64,000 nt of DNA from Listeria ilorinensis. GTDB lineage: Bacteria > Bacillota > Bacilli > Lactobacillales > Listeriaceae. Below are positions 26,221 to 34,657 of this stretch, piece after piece. The translations under genes and the position numbers were made by a program. A model generated the notes under the pieces. It was not told where the DNA came from, searched no databases, and saw only the letters and a list, made by a program, of their open reading frames with translations. Position 1 is the stretch's first letter. Every line of letters begins with the position of its first letter. The stretch spans positions 18,388-82,387 of the forward strand of contig NZ_CAJYCN010000015.1 in assembly GCF_913566895.1 (NCBI RefSeq), given 5' to 3'.

Positions 26221-26623
26221 GAGAGTTTCCGGTGAGAATAATGAGACAGAAGCAGTTACGGAGCAGACGATGGATGAAAGAATCGATTCATCTAAGAGTA
26301 ATGAGACAGAAGTAGATACTGGGAAGACGATAGATGAAAGAATTGATTCATTCATCGAAACATACACAGCTATACCACCTACTTGGAAACTTGTAAATGA
26401 AGATAAAGGAATCACGATAAATACTGATACAGAGATTTCTACAGATGCTCAATCCTTATCAGATTTATTAGCTAATCTAACAGGTATCAGTAATGCAGTG
26501 ACAGATCAAGTTGGTAAAGATATTCCACTTCGGTTACTTGAAAATGGGAAAAAAGATTATTCTGTGGTATTTAAGAACGGACAGGTAACTGATTACAACG
26601 AAGTATTTAAAAAAAGTTATTGA
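26192..26623 (+). CDS. Small acidic repeat-containing protein, probable lipoprotein fragment
   Basis: A 143-residue frame overlapping the previous gene by 29 bases and with no good start. It carries a tandem 20-residue repeat (NNETEAVTEQTMDERIDSSK followed by SNETEVDTGKTIDERIDSFI), then a domain with TAIPPTWKLVNEDKGI and LPLRLLEN-like segments. No signal peptide is visible, so it may be the C-terminal part of a lipoprotein separated from its start. Its last codons and the sequence after them are duplicated downstream of hsdR (33171-33253), which marks a recombination junction. Function unknown. Confidence 0.45.
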   Translation: MDKYISLGVKRVSGENNETEAVTEQTMDERIDSSKSNETEVDTGKTIDERIDSFIETYTAIPPTWKLVNEDKGITINTDTEISTDAQSLSDLLANLTGISNAVTDQVGKDIPLRLLENGKKDYSVVFKNGQVTDYNEVFKKSY

Positions 26624-26680
26624 ATAATGATACTTCCATCTTTTTCATTCATTTACCCTACCCCGTTGTTATATGACCGT
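26597..26680 (+). repeat. Direct repeat, copy A (left flank of the R-M cassette)
   Basis: About 84 bases, covering the last codons of the preceding gene and its 3' flank to ATATGACCGT, are repeated with about six differences at 33171-33253. A second matching block follows each copy (GTATCTGAAATGAAAC at 26761 and 33337). The intervening DNA, terminators included, has diverged. Confidence 0.85.
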
Positions 26681-26692
26681 ACTTATACATCT

Positions 26693-26732
26693 CCAGTAGC
26701 TTAGGATAAGCTACTGGGGGTATTTTTTTTTT
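26693..26732 (+). terminator. Intrinsic terminator upstream of hsdM
   Basis: CCAGTAGCTTA (26693-26703) and TAAGCTACTGG (26707-26717) form a perfect 11-bp stem with a 3-base loop, followed by nine to ten Ts. It separates the lipoprotein cargo from the restriction genes. The roughly 390 bases after it up to hsdM hold CTGAAAT repeats and no gene. Confidence 0.9.
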
Positions 26733-27123
26733 CGGATTTGGAGCCCGACTATATTTATTTGTATCTGAAATGAAACGGAGATAGTTTCATTAAACGTTGA
26801 TATATAAGTGTTTTAGACTGTTTCAGGTAGTGATTTTAGTGAAAAATTTTTAAGAAATTTGTATATTTTATACTACTAGACAGTACTGTTTTTTTATGAA
26901 AAAATCATATGTAATTGTTTCATATGTATCTGAAATGGTTCTAAAGATAACTATGTAGAAATATAAAAAATAAGTTAACGATCAGTCTAAGTTATATCAA
27001 ACAACGTTAGACTCCTTTCACGTAGTTTATTAGCAAGAATAAGTTTTTTTCTTTTCTAAAAGGGAGTATGCTAAAATAAAAGGGTATATAGCAACTTTAA
27101 ATAAGAGATAGGAGTGTATCTTT

Positions 27124-28719
27124 TTGGGTGCAGAATTAAATCAAAAATTATTTAGTGCGGCAGATAATCTCCGTAGTAAAATGGATGCGTCAGAATATAA
27201 AAATTATTTATTGGGACTGATTTTCTATAAATATTTATCCGATCGATTGTTGGAACAAGTGGTTCTTTTAGCAGATGAATCCTTAGAGGAATATGATACG
27301 GTAAGCAAACAAACGATGTTGTATCGTGAATTACTTTCAGATGAGGAATCAAAAGAAGATCTGATTGCCACCATCGTTGATATTTTGGGGTATGCAATTG
27401 CACCAGAGTATCTTTTCAACGTCTTAGCGGATCAAGCAAAACAAGCAACATTCCAATTGAACGATCTAAACAAAGCCTTTGTGCAATTGGCATCTACCTA
27501 CAATCAATTTAATGGGTTATTTGATGATGTGGATCTCCAATCAAAAAAACTAGGAACAGATGAGCAACAACGAAACGTGACGATTACCGAAGTCATTAAG
27601 AAATTGAATGACGTGGAAGTTTTAGGTCACGATGGGGACGTGATCGGGGATGCGTATGAATTTCTGATCAGTCAATTTGCTTCAGAAGCAGGGAAGAAAG
27701 CCGGAGAATTTTACACGCCTCATATGGTTTCTGATATGATGGCACAAATTGTGACGTTGGACCAAAAAGAACGACGATTCTTTAGTGTTTTTGATCCAAC
27801 GATGGGTTCAGGTTCATTGATGTTAAACGTACGTAACTACTTAACTCACCAAGATAACGTTAAATATCATGGGCAAGAATTAAATACAACGACATACAAT
27901 CTAGCAAAAATGAACTTGATTTTACATGGAGTAGATGCTGAAGAGATGAATCTCCGCAATGGGGATACGTTGAATAAGGACTGGCCAACAGATGAACCTT
28001 ACACATTTGATGCAGTAGTGATGAATCCACCCTATTCGGCTAACTGGTCAGCAGATACGACCTTTTTAGATGATTCTCGGTTTAATCGTTATGGAAAATT
28101 AGCGCCAAAATCCAAAGCAGATTTTGCGTTTCTTCTTCATGGTTTCTATCATTTGAAGGAAACAGGGACCATGGCTATCGTCTTGCCACACGGAGTTTTA
28201 TTCCGTGGCGCTGCAGAAGGGGTCATTCGTCAAAAATTATTAGAAGACGGCAGTATTTATGCCGTGATCGGTATGCCTGCGAACTTATTCTTTGGCACGT
28301 CGATTCCAACGACGGTTATTGTATTGAAGAAGAATCGTCAAACTCGAGATGTATTATTCATTGACGCTAGTCGAGAATTTGTCAAAGGAAAAAATCAGAA
28401 TAAATTATCGGAAGAAAACATTCAAAAAATCCTCGAAACCTATGCTGAAAGAAAAGATGTTGAGAAATACGCTCATTTGGCAACCTTTGATGAAATCAAA
28501 GAAAATGACTATAACTTAAATATCCCACGCTATGTAGATACGTTCGAAGAAGAAGAACCAATTGATATGGTTCATGTCGGAAATGACATCAAGAAGATAC
28601 GACAAGAACAGCAAGTGCTAGAAAAAGAACTTTTGGAAGCTATCTCTTCCCTGCAAACAACACCTGAAAATGAAGCGTGGTTACAAGGTGCGCTGGAGGT
28701 GTTCAAACATGAGCAATGA
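27124..28719 (+). CDS. hsdM: Type I restriction-modification methyltransferase subunit HsdM
   Basis: A 531-residue N6-adenine methyltransferase of normal HsdM length. It has an N-terminal helical domain (SAADNLRSKMDASEYKNYLL), AdoMet motif I as FDPTMGSGSLMLN near residue 225, and the catalytic NPPY as VVMNPPYSANW near residue 302. It starts at TTG with TAGGAG nine bases ahead. With HsdS it methylates one adenine in each half of a bipartite site and is part of the restriction complex with HsdR. It is the first gene of an intact hsdMSR operon carried as cargo in the island. Its stop overlaps the hsdS start by 11 bases. Confidence 0.95.
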   Translation: MGAELNQKLFSAADNLRSKMDASEYKNYLLGLIFYKYLSDRLLEQVVLLADESLEEYDTVSKQTMLYRELLSDEESKEDLIATIVDILGYAIAPEYLFNVLADQAKQATFQLNDLNKAFVQLASTYNQFNGLFDDVDLQSKKLGTDEQQRNVTITEVIKKLNDVEVLGHDGDVIGDAYEFLISQFASEAGKKAGEFYTPHMVSDMMAQIVTLDQKERRFFSVFDPTMGSGSLMLNVRNYLTHQDNVKYHGQELNTTTYNLAKMNLILHGVDAEEMNLRNGDTLNKDWPTDEPYTFDAVVMNPPYSANWSADTTFLDDSRFNRYGKLAPKSKADFAFLLHGFYHLKETGTMAIVLPHGVLFRGAAEGVIRQKLLEDGSIYAVIGMPANLFFGTSIPTTVIVLKKNRQTRDVLFIDASREFVKGKNQNKLSEENIQKILETYAERKDVEKYAHLATFDEIKENDYNLNIPRYVDTFEEEEPIDMVHVGNDIKKIRQEQQVLEKELLEAISSLQTTPENEAWLQGALEVFKHEQ

Positions 28720-29911
28720 TATACAACCAGAAATCCGTTTCCCAGGATTTACGGAAGATTGGGAAGAGCGTAAGCTATCGGAAATGGCAAACTTCTCAAA
28801 AGGGAATGGCTATTCTAAGGCTGATTTAGCAGAAGAAGGACATCCTGTCATTTTGTATGGTCGGCTTTATACGAAATACGAGACTATTATTGAAAACGTT
28901 GATACCTTTGCAGAATTGAAAGAAAAGTCGGTTATAAGTAATGGTGGAGAAGTCATTGTTCCAGCATCTGGTGAAACCCCAGAAGACATTTCAAGAGCCT
29001 CAGTCGTTGATGTTTCAGGTGTTGCTCTAGGTGGAGACTTGAATATCATCAAAACAAAGTCAGAACTTGACCCAATTTTCTTAGCTCTCACAATCTCAAA
29101 TGGAAGTCAGCAAAAAGAAATGACGAAGCGAGCACAAGGAAAATCCGTTGTTCATTTACACAATTCTGACCTCAAAGAAGTCAACCTACTCTATCCAAAA
29201 CTTGATGAGCAAGTTAAGATTGGCTCGTTTTTCAAGAAGTTAGACGTATCCATCGCCCTCCATCAACGTAAGCTAGATTTGCTGAAGGAAACGAAAAAAG
29301 GATTCTTACAAAAAATGTTCCCTAAAAACGGAGCAAAAGTGCCAGAAATTCGTTTTCCAGGATTTACGGAAGATTGGGAACAGCGTACGTTGGGAGATAT
29401 TTTAAAAGAGTTTAGTATCAAATCAAAAGTGGAAAATGAATATACAGTTCTGTCGAGTACAAATAGTGGTATGGAAATAAGAAATGGTCGTGTGTCTGGC
29501 GTTTCTAATCTTGGTTATAAGATAATTGAAAATGGAGACTTGGTACTTTCGCCACAAAATTTATGGCTTGGGAATATAAATATTAATAATGTTGGTACAG
29601 GATTAGTATCCCCAAGTTACAAGACATTTAAATTTATTAAGGTAGATCCAGGATTTATCCGTCCGCAATTAAGGACAGCTAGAATGCTTGAAGAGTACAA
29701 AAATTCCTCAACTCAAGGAGCTAGTGTGGTGCGTCGCAACCTTGAGTTGGGTTCGTTTTATCAAATTACAATAAAAATTCCTTCTGATGTTGAACAAGGA
29801 AAAATAGGTTTATTTTTCAAACAACTAGACAACCTTATCGCCCTTCATCAACGTAAGTTAGATTTACTAAAAGAAACGAAAAAAGGCTTCTTACAAAAGA
29901 TGTTTGTCTAG
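28709..29911 (+). CDS. hsdS: Type I restriction-modification specificity subunit HsdS
   Basis: A 400-residue protein from the ATG at 28709 (GGAGGTG seven bases ahead; the longer frame from 28670 has no site). It has two target-recognition domains, each opened by the same phrase (EIRFPGFTEDWE at about residues 7 and 211) and closed by a near-identical helix (LHQRKLDLLKETKKGFLQKM at about 185 and 380), so the gene is an internal tandem duplication with divergent recognition cores. Each core reads half of the bipartite DNA site. The conserved segments are also very similar in DNA and could allow domain exchange. No second hsdS and no invertase lie in the window. Confidence 0.94.
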   Translation: MSNDIQPEIRFPGFTEDWEERKLSEMANFSKGNGYSKADLAEEGHPVILYGRLYTKYETIIENVDTFAELKEKSVISNGGEVIVPASGETPEDISRASVVDVSGVALGGDLNIIKTKSELDPIFLALTISNGSQQKEMTKRAQGKSVVHLHNSDLKEVNLLYPKLDEQVKIGSFFKKLDVSIALHQRKLDLLKETKKGFLQKMFPKNGAKVPEIRFPGFTEDWEQRTLGDILKEFSIKSKVENEYTVLSSTNSGMEIRNGRVSGVSNLGYKIIENGDLVLSPQNLWLGNININNVGTGLVSPSYKTFKFIKVDPGFIRPQLRTARMLEEYKNSSTQGASVVRRNLELGSFYQITIKIPSDVEQGKIGLFFKQLDNLIALHQRKLDLLKETKKGFLQKMFV

Positions 29912-29923
29912 GAGGAAAGAAGA

Positions 29924-32900
29924 ATGAAAATGAGTCACCGTGAGGAAGCGGAAGTCGAAGAACAGTTGATTCGTGTACTGGGGGAAGGACATAATCAGTG
30001 GACGTATCGTCCCGATCTAAAATCAGAAGAAGACCTTTGGGTAAATTTACGTCAAAAAATCATCTCAAATAATCAAGCAGAACTGAATGATTTTCCTTTG
30101 ACCGATAAAGAATTTGAAACGATCAAAACGGAATTATTGCTACGAACGAAAACCCCCTTTGATGCTGCGAAATGGTTAAAAGGTGAAAATGGGATGGCTC
30201 GGATCACGATTGAACGGGAAGATTCGCAATTGGGTTCTGTCTCACTTATCCTTTATTCCAATCAAGACATTGGTGGAGGAATCTCTACTTATGAAGTGGT
30301 TCATCAAATTGCAAAACGTGGAAGTAACATAGAAGCACGAGATCGACGTTTTGACGTCACCTTATTGATCAATGGATTACCTATTGTCCAAATCGAGTTG
30401 AAACAAGTAACTGCAAAAGATGGTTTTTATCAGGCGTTTAACCAAATCAAAAAATATGCAGAAGAAGGCATGTTTCGGAACAATATCTTTTCGACCTTAC
30501 AGTTGTTTGTGGTTTCTAATGAACAAACGACCCGGTATTTTGCAAATGCCTTACCGAAGGATTTGCATCCTAAGTTTTTATTTAGTTGGCGAACGAAAGA
30601 TAATAAAAAGGTAGAAAACTTATATGAGTTTTGCAAACAAGTGCTAAATATCCCGGATGCTCATCGCTTGATTGCGGATTATACGATTGTCAGTGAAGAT
30701 CAAGACAATAAAACCCTCATGGTGTTACATCCTTATCAAGTGCATGCGATTCAAGCCTTGTTTATTGCCGCAAATAAACATCAATCAGGGTATGTGTGGC
30801 ATGCGACTGGTTCAGGAAAGACGTTGACTAGTTTTGTATCTACTAAGCTTTTAGCACGAAAATCGGGGATCGATCGAACGATCATGTTAGTGGACCGCAA
30901 AGATTTAGATAATCAGACCACCACAGAGTTTACGAAATTTGCTTCCGAATTTAATACGGGGATTTCTTCCGGTAATGCCAAAGCGAATAGCTTGATCGTG
31001 GGAACAGGAAGTGCCAAAGAATTAAGTGAAACCTTATTGGCAGATGCCAATGCAAATGTTGTAATCATTACAACCCGTCAAAAACTAGATGCGGCGTTGA
31101 AATATGCAAAGAAACAAGAAGAGAAAAAAGGAACCAATCGCTTCCAAAAATTAATGGGACAACATATCGTGTTTGTAGTAGATGAGTGTCATCGAGCGCT
31201 AAGTGCTGAAAATATGGAAGAAATCAAAAAAATGTTTCCGAAATCCACTTGGTTTGGCTTTACAGGTACGCCGATTTTCCCTGAGAATCGGAAACAAGCC
31301 AAAGGTCAATTGGCACGTACAACCCATGATCAGTATGGAGAGGTCTTACACACCTATACCATCAAGAATGCGCTAGAAGATGGCTCTGTCTTAGGATTTC
31401 AAGTAGAACATGAAAACACCGTAGAGCCGACTTCATTAGAGAATAAAATCTATCGGAAATTAAAAGAAGTAGAAACATATGCAGAGTATTCATCAGAACA
31501 AATCAATCGTATAATCGATCAAATGGAGCCTGTCAAAAAAGAAAGTTATTTAGACCCTGCTGTTTTTGAAGCAGATGAACATATCCAAAAAGTCATCCAT
31601 AAAATGTTCCGTCCAGATAATGCCTATACAAAATTTGATTTTCGAAATGGCCGGCCAACGAAATCTGCAATCTTAACTACGAGTTCTATTGACATGGCCA
31701 AAAAGTATTATCAGGCCATTAAAGAGATGACGAAAGAGACTGATTGGTTAACAAAAGAGTTTCCCAATCAGCCCATTCGTGAAGGACGAACGATGGAGGA
31801 TCCTGATTTCCCAAGGATCGCTATTACCTATTCATTAGAAGAAAATAGCCGAGATTCAAGTGCCCAACAAGAAGAAATGCAAAAAATTATTGAGGAATAT
31901 AATCAGGATTATGATACTGCCTGGTCACTAGCAGACATTGAGCGTTATAACGGAGACATCAATAATCGTTTGGCACGAAAAAGAGCGGAATTCAAACAAT
32001 TTGGGAAACAAATCGATTTAGTGATCGTAGTGGATCGTCTATTGACAGGTTTTGACGCCCCTACGATTCAAACCCTATTTGTGGATCGTAATCTAGAGTA
32101 TGCAGGATTGATCCAAGCTTTTTCACGTACGAATCGTACGTATCCTGATAAGAAAAAAGGATTGATTGTGACGTTTCGTAAGCCAGCCACAATGGAGAAG
32201 AATGTCGAGGATGCGACAAAACTGTATTCAGAAGCTAAAGAAGAATCGGGCTTGATTTATCCAAGTTACCAAGAATCCAAAAAAAGATTCAAGCAAGCAT
32301 ATCGTAAGTTAAAAGAGGTTTCATCCATGGAATCCATTGATGAACATACTCCTCTTGAAACTCGTATCGAATATGTCAAAGCATTCCAAGAATTGAATCG
32401 TGCGTATGAATCGTTAGTGACTTATGACGACTATAATGATGATATGGTGAAATCCCCAACCTTGAACAATCAAATTCAACTTTTGGAAGAACAAATTGGT
32501 GTATATGAGACCGTGAAGGGGTCGTTAATGGAGGAACAATCAGAAAAAGAGGGAGAAGATTTTTCAACGATCGAATTTTATAGTGAAAATACCACTAAGT
32601 TGTATGATATTGATTCTACTTATATTGATCAATTACTAGGAACTTATGCGGCAAATAGTTCAGATGCACGAGAAGAAATTGAAAAAGCTTTGGCTAAATT
32701 GAATAAAACAGAAGGAGTCAAAGAAGTTTACCGACAAATTTTAAATGCATTTGATGTGGGGACTTTAGATAGTAATGAAGATATCTTTGTCATTAAACGT
32801 CGCTATTTTACACAAGCAAGTGATGATTTGATTCATGCCTTTTCCAATGAGTGGTTTGTTTCTGAGAAAGAATTACATGCTTCTAATCTGCAATATATGC

Positions 32901-33073
32901 CAGGTGAAGATCCAATTCCTAATATGAAAGCAATTATCAACAGTAAGGATTACGAAGGATATAAAGCCAACCATCCAGAAGCGAAGCCATTTAAATACCC
33001 ACAAGAAATGAAGCGAGCATGGCGTAAAATGTTAGATGATGAGTTGATTCCACTTGAGAATGAATTGAGGTAA
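29924..33073 (+). CDS. hsdR: Type I restriction endonuclease subunit HsdR
   Basis: A 1049-residue protein of full HsdR length. The N-terminal PD-(D/E)xK nuclease is at about residues 140-170 (FDVTLLINGLPIVQIELKQV). The SF2 translocase follows with Walker A WHATGSGKTLTSF (about 290), VVDECHRA (about 420), GFTGTPIF, and the VVDRLLTGFDAPT and AFSRTNRTYP motifs of the second RecA lobe (about 705-740). A helical C-terminal domain binds the HsdM2S core. All motifs are intact, so the system looks functional. It cleaves DNA lacking the cognate methylation. RBS TAGGAGGAAAG lies 12 bases after the hsdS stop, so it is in the same operon. Confidence 0.95.
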   Translation: MKMSHREEAEVEEQLIRVLGEGHNQWTYRPDLKSEEDLWVNLRQKIISNNQAELNDFPLTDKEFETIKTELLLRTKTPFDAAKWLKGENGMARITIEREDSQLGSVSLILYSNQDIGGGISTYEVVHQIAKRGSNIEARDRRFDVTLLINGLPIVQIELKQVTAKDGFYQAFNQIKKYAEEGMFRNNIFSTLQLFVVSNEQTTRYFANALPKDLHPKFLFSWRTKDNKKVENLYEFCKQVLNIPDAHRLIADYTIVSEDQDNKTLMVLHPYQVHAIQALFIAANKHQSGYVWHATGSGKTLTSFVSTKLLARKSGIDRTIMLVDRKDLDNQTTTEFTKFASEFNTGISSGNAKANSLIVGTGSAKELSETLLADANANVVIITTRQKLDAALKYAKKQEEKKGTNRFQKLMGQHIVFVVDECHRALSAENMEEIKKMFPKSTWFGFTGTPIFPENRKQAKGQLARTTHDQYGEVLHTYTIKNALEDGSVLGFQVEHENTVEPTSLENKIYRKLKEVETYAEYSSEQINRIIDQMEPVKKESYLDPAVFEADEHIQKVIHKMFRPDNAYTKFDFRNGRPTKSAILTTSSIDMAKKYYQAIKEMTKETDWLTKEFPNQPIREGRTMEDPDFPRIAITYSLEENSRDSSAQQEEMQKIIEEYNQDYDTAWSLADIERYNGDINNRLARKRAEFKQFGKQIDLVIVVDRLLTGFDAPTIQTLFVDRNLEYAGLIQAFSRTNRTYPDKKKGLIVTFRKPATMEKNVEDATKLYSEAKEESGLIYPSYQESKKRFKQAYRKLKEVSSMESIDEHTPLETRIEYVKAFQELNRAYESLVTYDDYNDDMVKSPTLNNQIQLLEEQIGVYETVKGSLMEEQSEKEGEDFSTIEFYSENTTKLYDIDSTYIDQLLGTYAANSSDAREEIEKALAKLNKTEGVKEVYRQILNAFDVGTLDSNEDIFVIKRRYFTQASDDLIHAFSNEWFVSEKELHASNLQYMPGEDPIPNMKAIINSKDYEGYKANHPEAKPFKYPQEMKRAWRKMLDDELIPLENELR

Positions 33074-33170
33074 ACGAGAAGAGTTAAGAAAATTGTACGA
33101 TTCAAAGATGGTAGTACAGTGGAAGTGTAGAAAATAGGGATAGATGTCTTTTTACTTGTTCACATTTTAT

Positions 33171-33253
33171 AACGGAGTATTTAAGAAAGCTATTGAATAA
33201 TGATTCTTCCATCTTTTTCATTCATTTACCCCACCCCGTTGTTATATGACCGT
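33171..33253 (+). repeat. Direct repeat, copy B (right flank of the R-M cassette)
   Basis: This repeats 26597-26680, including a stub of the C-terminal codons of the lipoprotein-like gene (GVFKKAIE stop, against EVFKKSY stop in copy A). With copy A it brackets hsdMSR, so the cassette was probably gained by recombination or by tandem accretion at this point. Confidence 0.85.
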
Positions 33254-33261
33254 GTTTTGAG

Positions 33262-33310
33262 AGGAACCAATAAAAAGCATAGGCTAACTAGGGGTTCCTT
33301 TTTCTTTTGT
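33262..33310 (+). terminator. Probable terminator after the R-M block
   Basis: AGGAACC (33262-33268) pairs with GGTTCCT (33293-33299) across a 24-base loop, followed by TTTTCTTTTGTTTTTTT. Confidence 0.6.
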
Positions 33311-33520
33311 TTTTTTGGAATCCGCTTAAGTGAAATGTATCTGAAATGAAACAGAGATAAAGTGATTTTTTGCTGTAATGACAAGGTTTTAGCTATTTCA
33401 GATACCATGTAACCCAAAATAGTTTAATGAGAAAATAGGAGAGTATTTGATACTAACTAGTAGGAAAAAATGAGACAAAAATTAAATGGAATCATTTCAG
33501 GTAATCTGAAATAAAAAATA

Positions 33521-33565
33521 TACAGCCCTGCGGTACTTTACCTATAGGGCTGTATATATTTTTTT
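33521..33565 (+). terminator. Intrinsic terminator
   Basis: TACAGCCCT (33521-33529) and AGGGCTGTA (33546-33554) form a perfect 9-bp stem followed by TATATTTTTTT. No gene lies directly before it. The 33074-33934 gap of about 860 bases otherwise holds repeats, terminators and the island end. Confidence 0.75.
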
Positions 33566-33760
33566 ACTCTCAGCGTTTTTGACTCCGTGTCTGACTCCGT
33601 TTTCTTGATTTTAAATGTTATTCAATGACCATTTAACAGGTCAAATTTGATGTTTTTGACTCCGTATGACGCCGTTTGATGTCTAGTGATATAGTGATTT
33701 GAGTCTACATCGAACAAGGGAATAATCCAATAAAAAAAGATTTAGAATATCAAAATAACA

Positions 33761-33793
33761 AAAAAGAGGACTACCTGTATTAGTCCTCTTTTT
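33761..33793. terminator. Bidirectional hairpin at the right end of the island
   Basis: AAAAAGAGGACTA (33761-33773) and TAGTCCTCTTTTT (33781-33793) are perfect complements with a 7-base loop. It directly abuts the TGACCAG repeats. Confidence 0.85.
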
Positions 33794-33832
33794 TGACCAG
33801 ATTTTGACCAGTCTATTTTACATTCTAGTATA
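33794..33832. other. Right end of mobile island: paired TGACCAG repeats
   Basis: TGACCAGATTTTGACCAG (33794-33811) matches 17 of 18 bases of 20914-20931 at the left end, in the same orientation. A 10-mer just outside, TTCTAGTATA (33823-33832), is the exact reverse complement of TATACTAGAA at 20903-20912 outside the left repeats. These are candidate integrase arm sites or attachment cores and would bound an island of about 12.9 kb. Confidence 0.55.
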
Positions 33833-33934
33833 TTCATATGAGCTAATTTTATGATTAAATGGTAAGTTTTTCCTTGTGTGTTTTAGTTTAAACTAGTGTG
33901 TAATTCAAAAATCTATATGGAAGGAGCTATAACA

Positions 33935-34600
33935 TTGGAGAATCAAGAAGTAATGCGCGAGTTTCAGAAATGGCTGGGCGATAATCCTAACTTTGAGCAG
34001 AATATGGCGTTTTTAGATGAATTCCAATATCTGATGATGTATTACCGCAGTGCAATCAAAGAAGTACAAACCAAATTGGAGATTCTGGCGGATGAACTAT
34101 CATTCAAGAATAAACGTCATCCCATTCACTCCATTGAATCGCGCATCAAAAAGCCCAGAAGTATCGGAGAAAAATTGATAAGAAAAAATAAAGAGATCAC
34201 AATTGAAAATATCCGAAATGAATTAAGGGATATCGCAGGTATTCGAGTTATTTGCTCTTACACAGACGATATTTACACCATTGTCAATATGCTTACTCTA
34301 CAAGATGATATTGTTTTAATCGAAACAAAAGACTATATCAAACATCCAAAAGAAAGCGGCTATCGAAGTTTACATATCATTATCAGCATTCCTATTTTTT
34401 TATCCAACCAAAAAGAATACATTCAAGTGGAAATTCAAATCCGTACTATTGCTATGGATTACTGGGCAAGTTTAGAACATTCACTTCGTTACAAAGGCGC
34501 CGTTCCATCTGAAGTTTTCCGTCAATTGGAAGAATATGCTGTGGAAATCGCAGATATTGAAGAAAAAATGTTACACGTACGTCGCTATATCGAAAAATAA
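33935..34600 (+). CDS. relP: Small alarmone synthetase, RelP/YwaC type
   Basis: A 221-residue (p)ppGpp synthetase from a TTG at 33935 (GGAAGGAG about eight bases ahead; the frame from 33896 adds 13 residues without a site). It has a single RelA/SpoT nucleotidyltransferase domain: RIKKPRSIGEKLIRK (G-loop region), IRNELRDIAGIRVICSY with the catalytic Asp, YIKHPKESGYRSLHIII, and VEIQIRTIAMDYWASLEHSLRYK. There is no hydrolase or regulatory domain. The HPIHSIESR and EEKML features are closer to Bacillus YwaC (RelP) than to RelQ. It makes alarmones under envelope or pH stress. The perfect palindrome AGTTTAAACT lies at 33885-33894 in the promoter region, and the island end is about 100 bases upstream. 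Confidence 0.88.
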   Translation: MENQEVMREFQKWLGDNPNFEQNMAFLDEFQYLMMYYRSAIKEVQTKLEILADELSFKNKRHPIHSIESRIKKPRSIGEKLIRKNKEITIENIRNELRDIAGIRVICSYTDDIYTIVNMLTLQDDIVLIETKDYIKHPKESGYRSLHIIISIPIFLSNQKEYIQVEIQIRTIAMDYWASLEHSLRYKGAVPSEVFRQLEEYAVEIADIEEKMLHVRRYIEK

Positions 34601-34640
34601 AGGAAAGCTGCTACTTGTAAAAGAGGCAGCTTTCCTTTAT
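34601..34640 (+). terminator. Intrinsic terminator (usable from both sides)
   Basis: AGGAAAGCTGC (34601-34611) pairs with GCAGCTTTCCT (34626-34636), followed by TTATTAAG. It lies between convergent relP and the Mga-like gene. Confidence 0.85.
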
Positions 34641-34657
34641 TAAGAATGAAGTTACAT

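Noticed and set aside
27124..33073. A more elaborate defence system such as BREX or DISARM
   Set aside because: Only hsdM, hsdS and hsdR are present, with no phosphatase, helicase-methylase or PglX-type partner.
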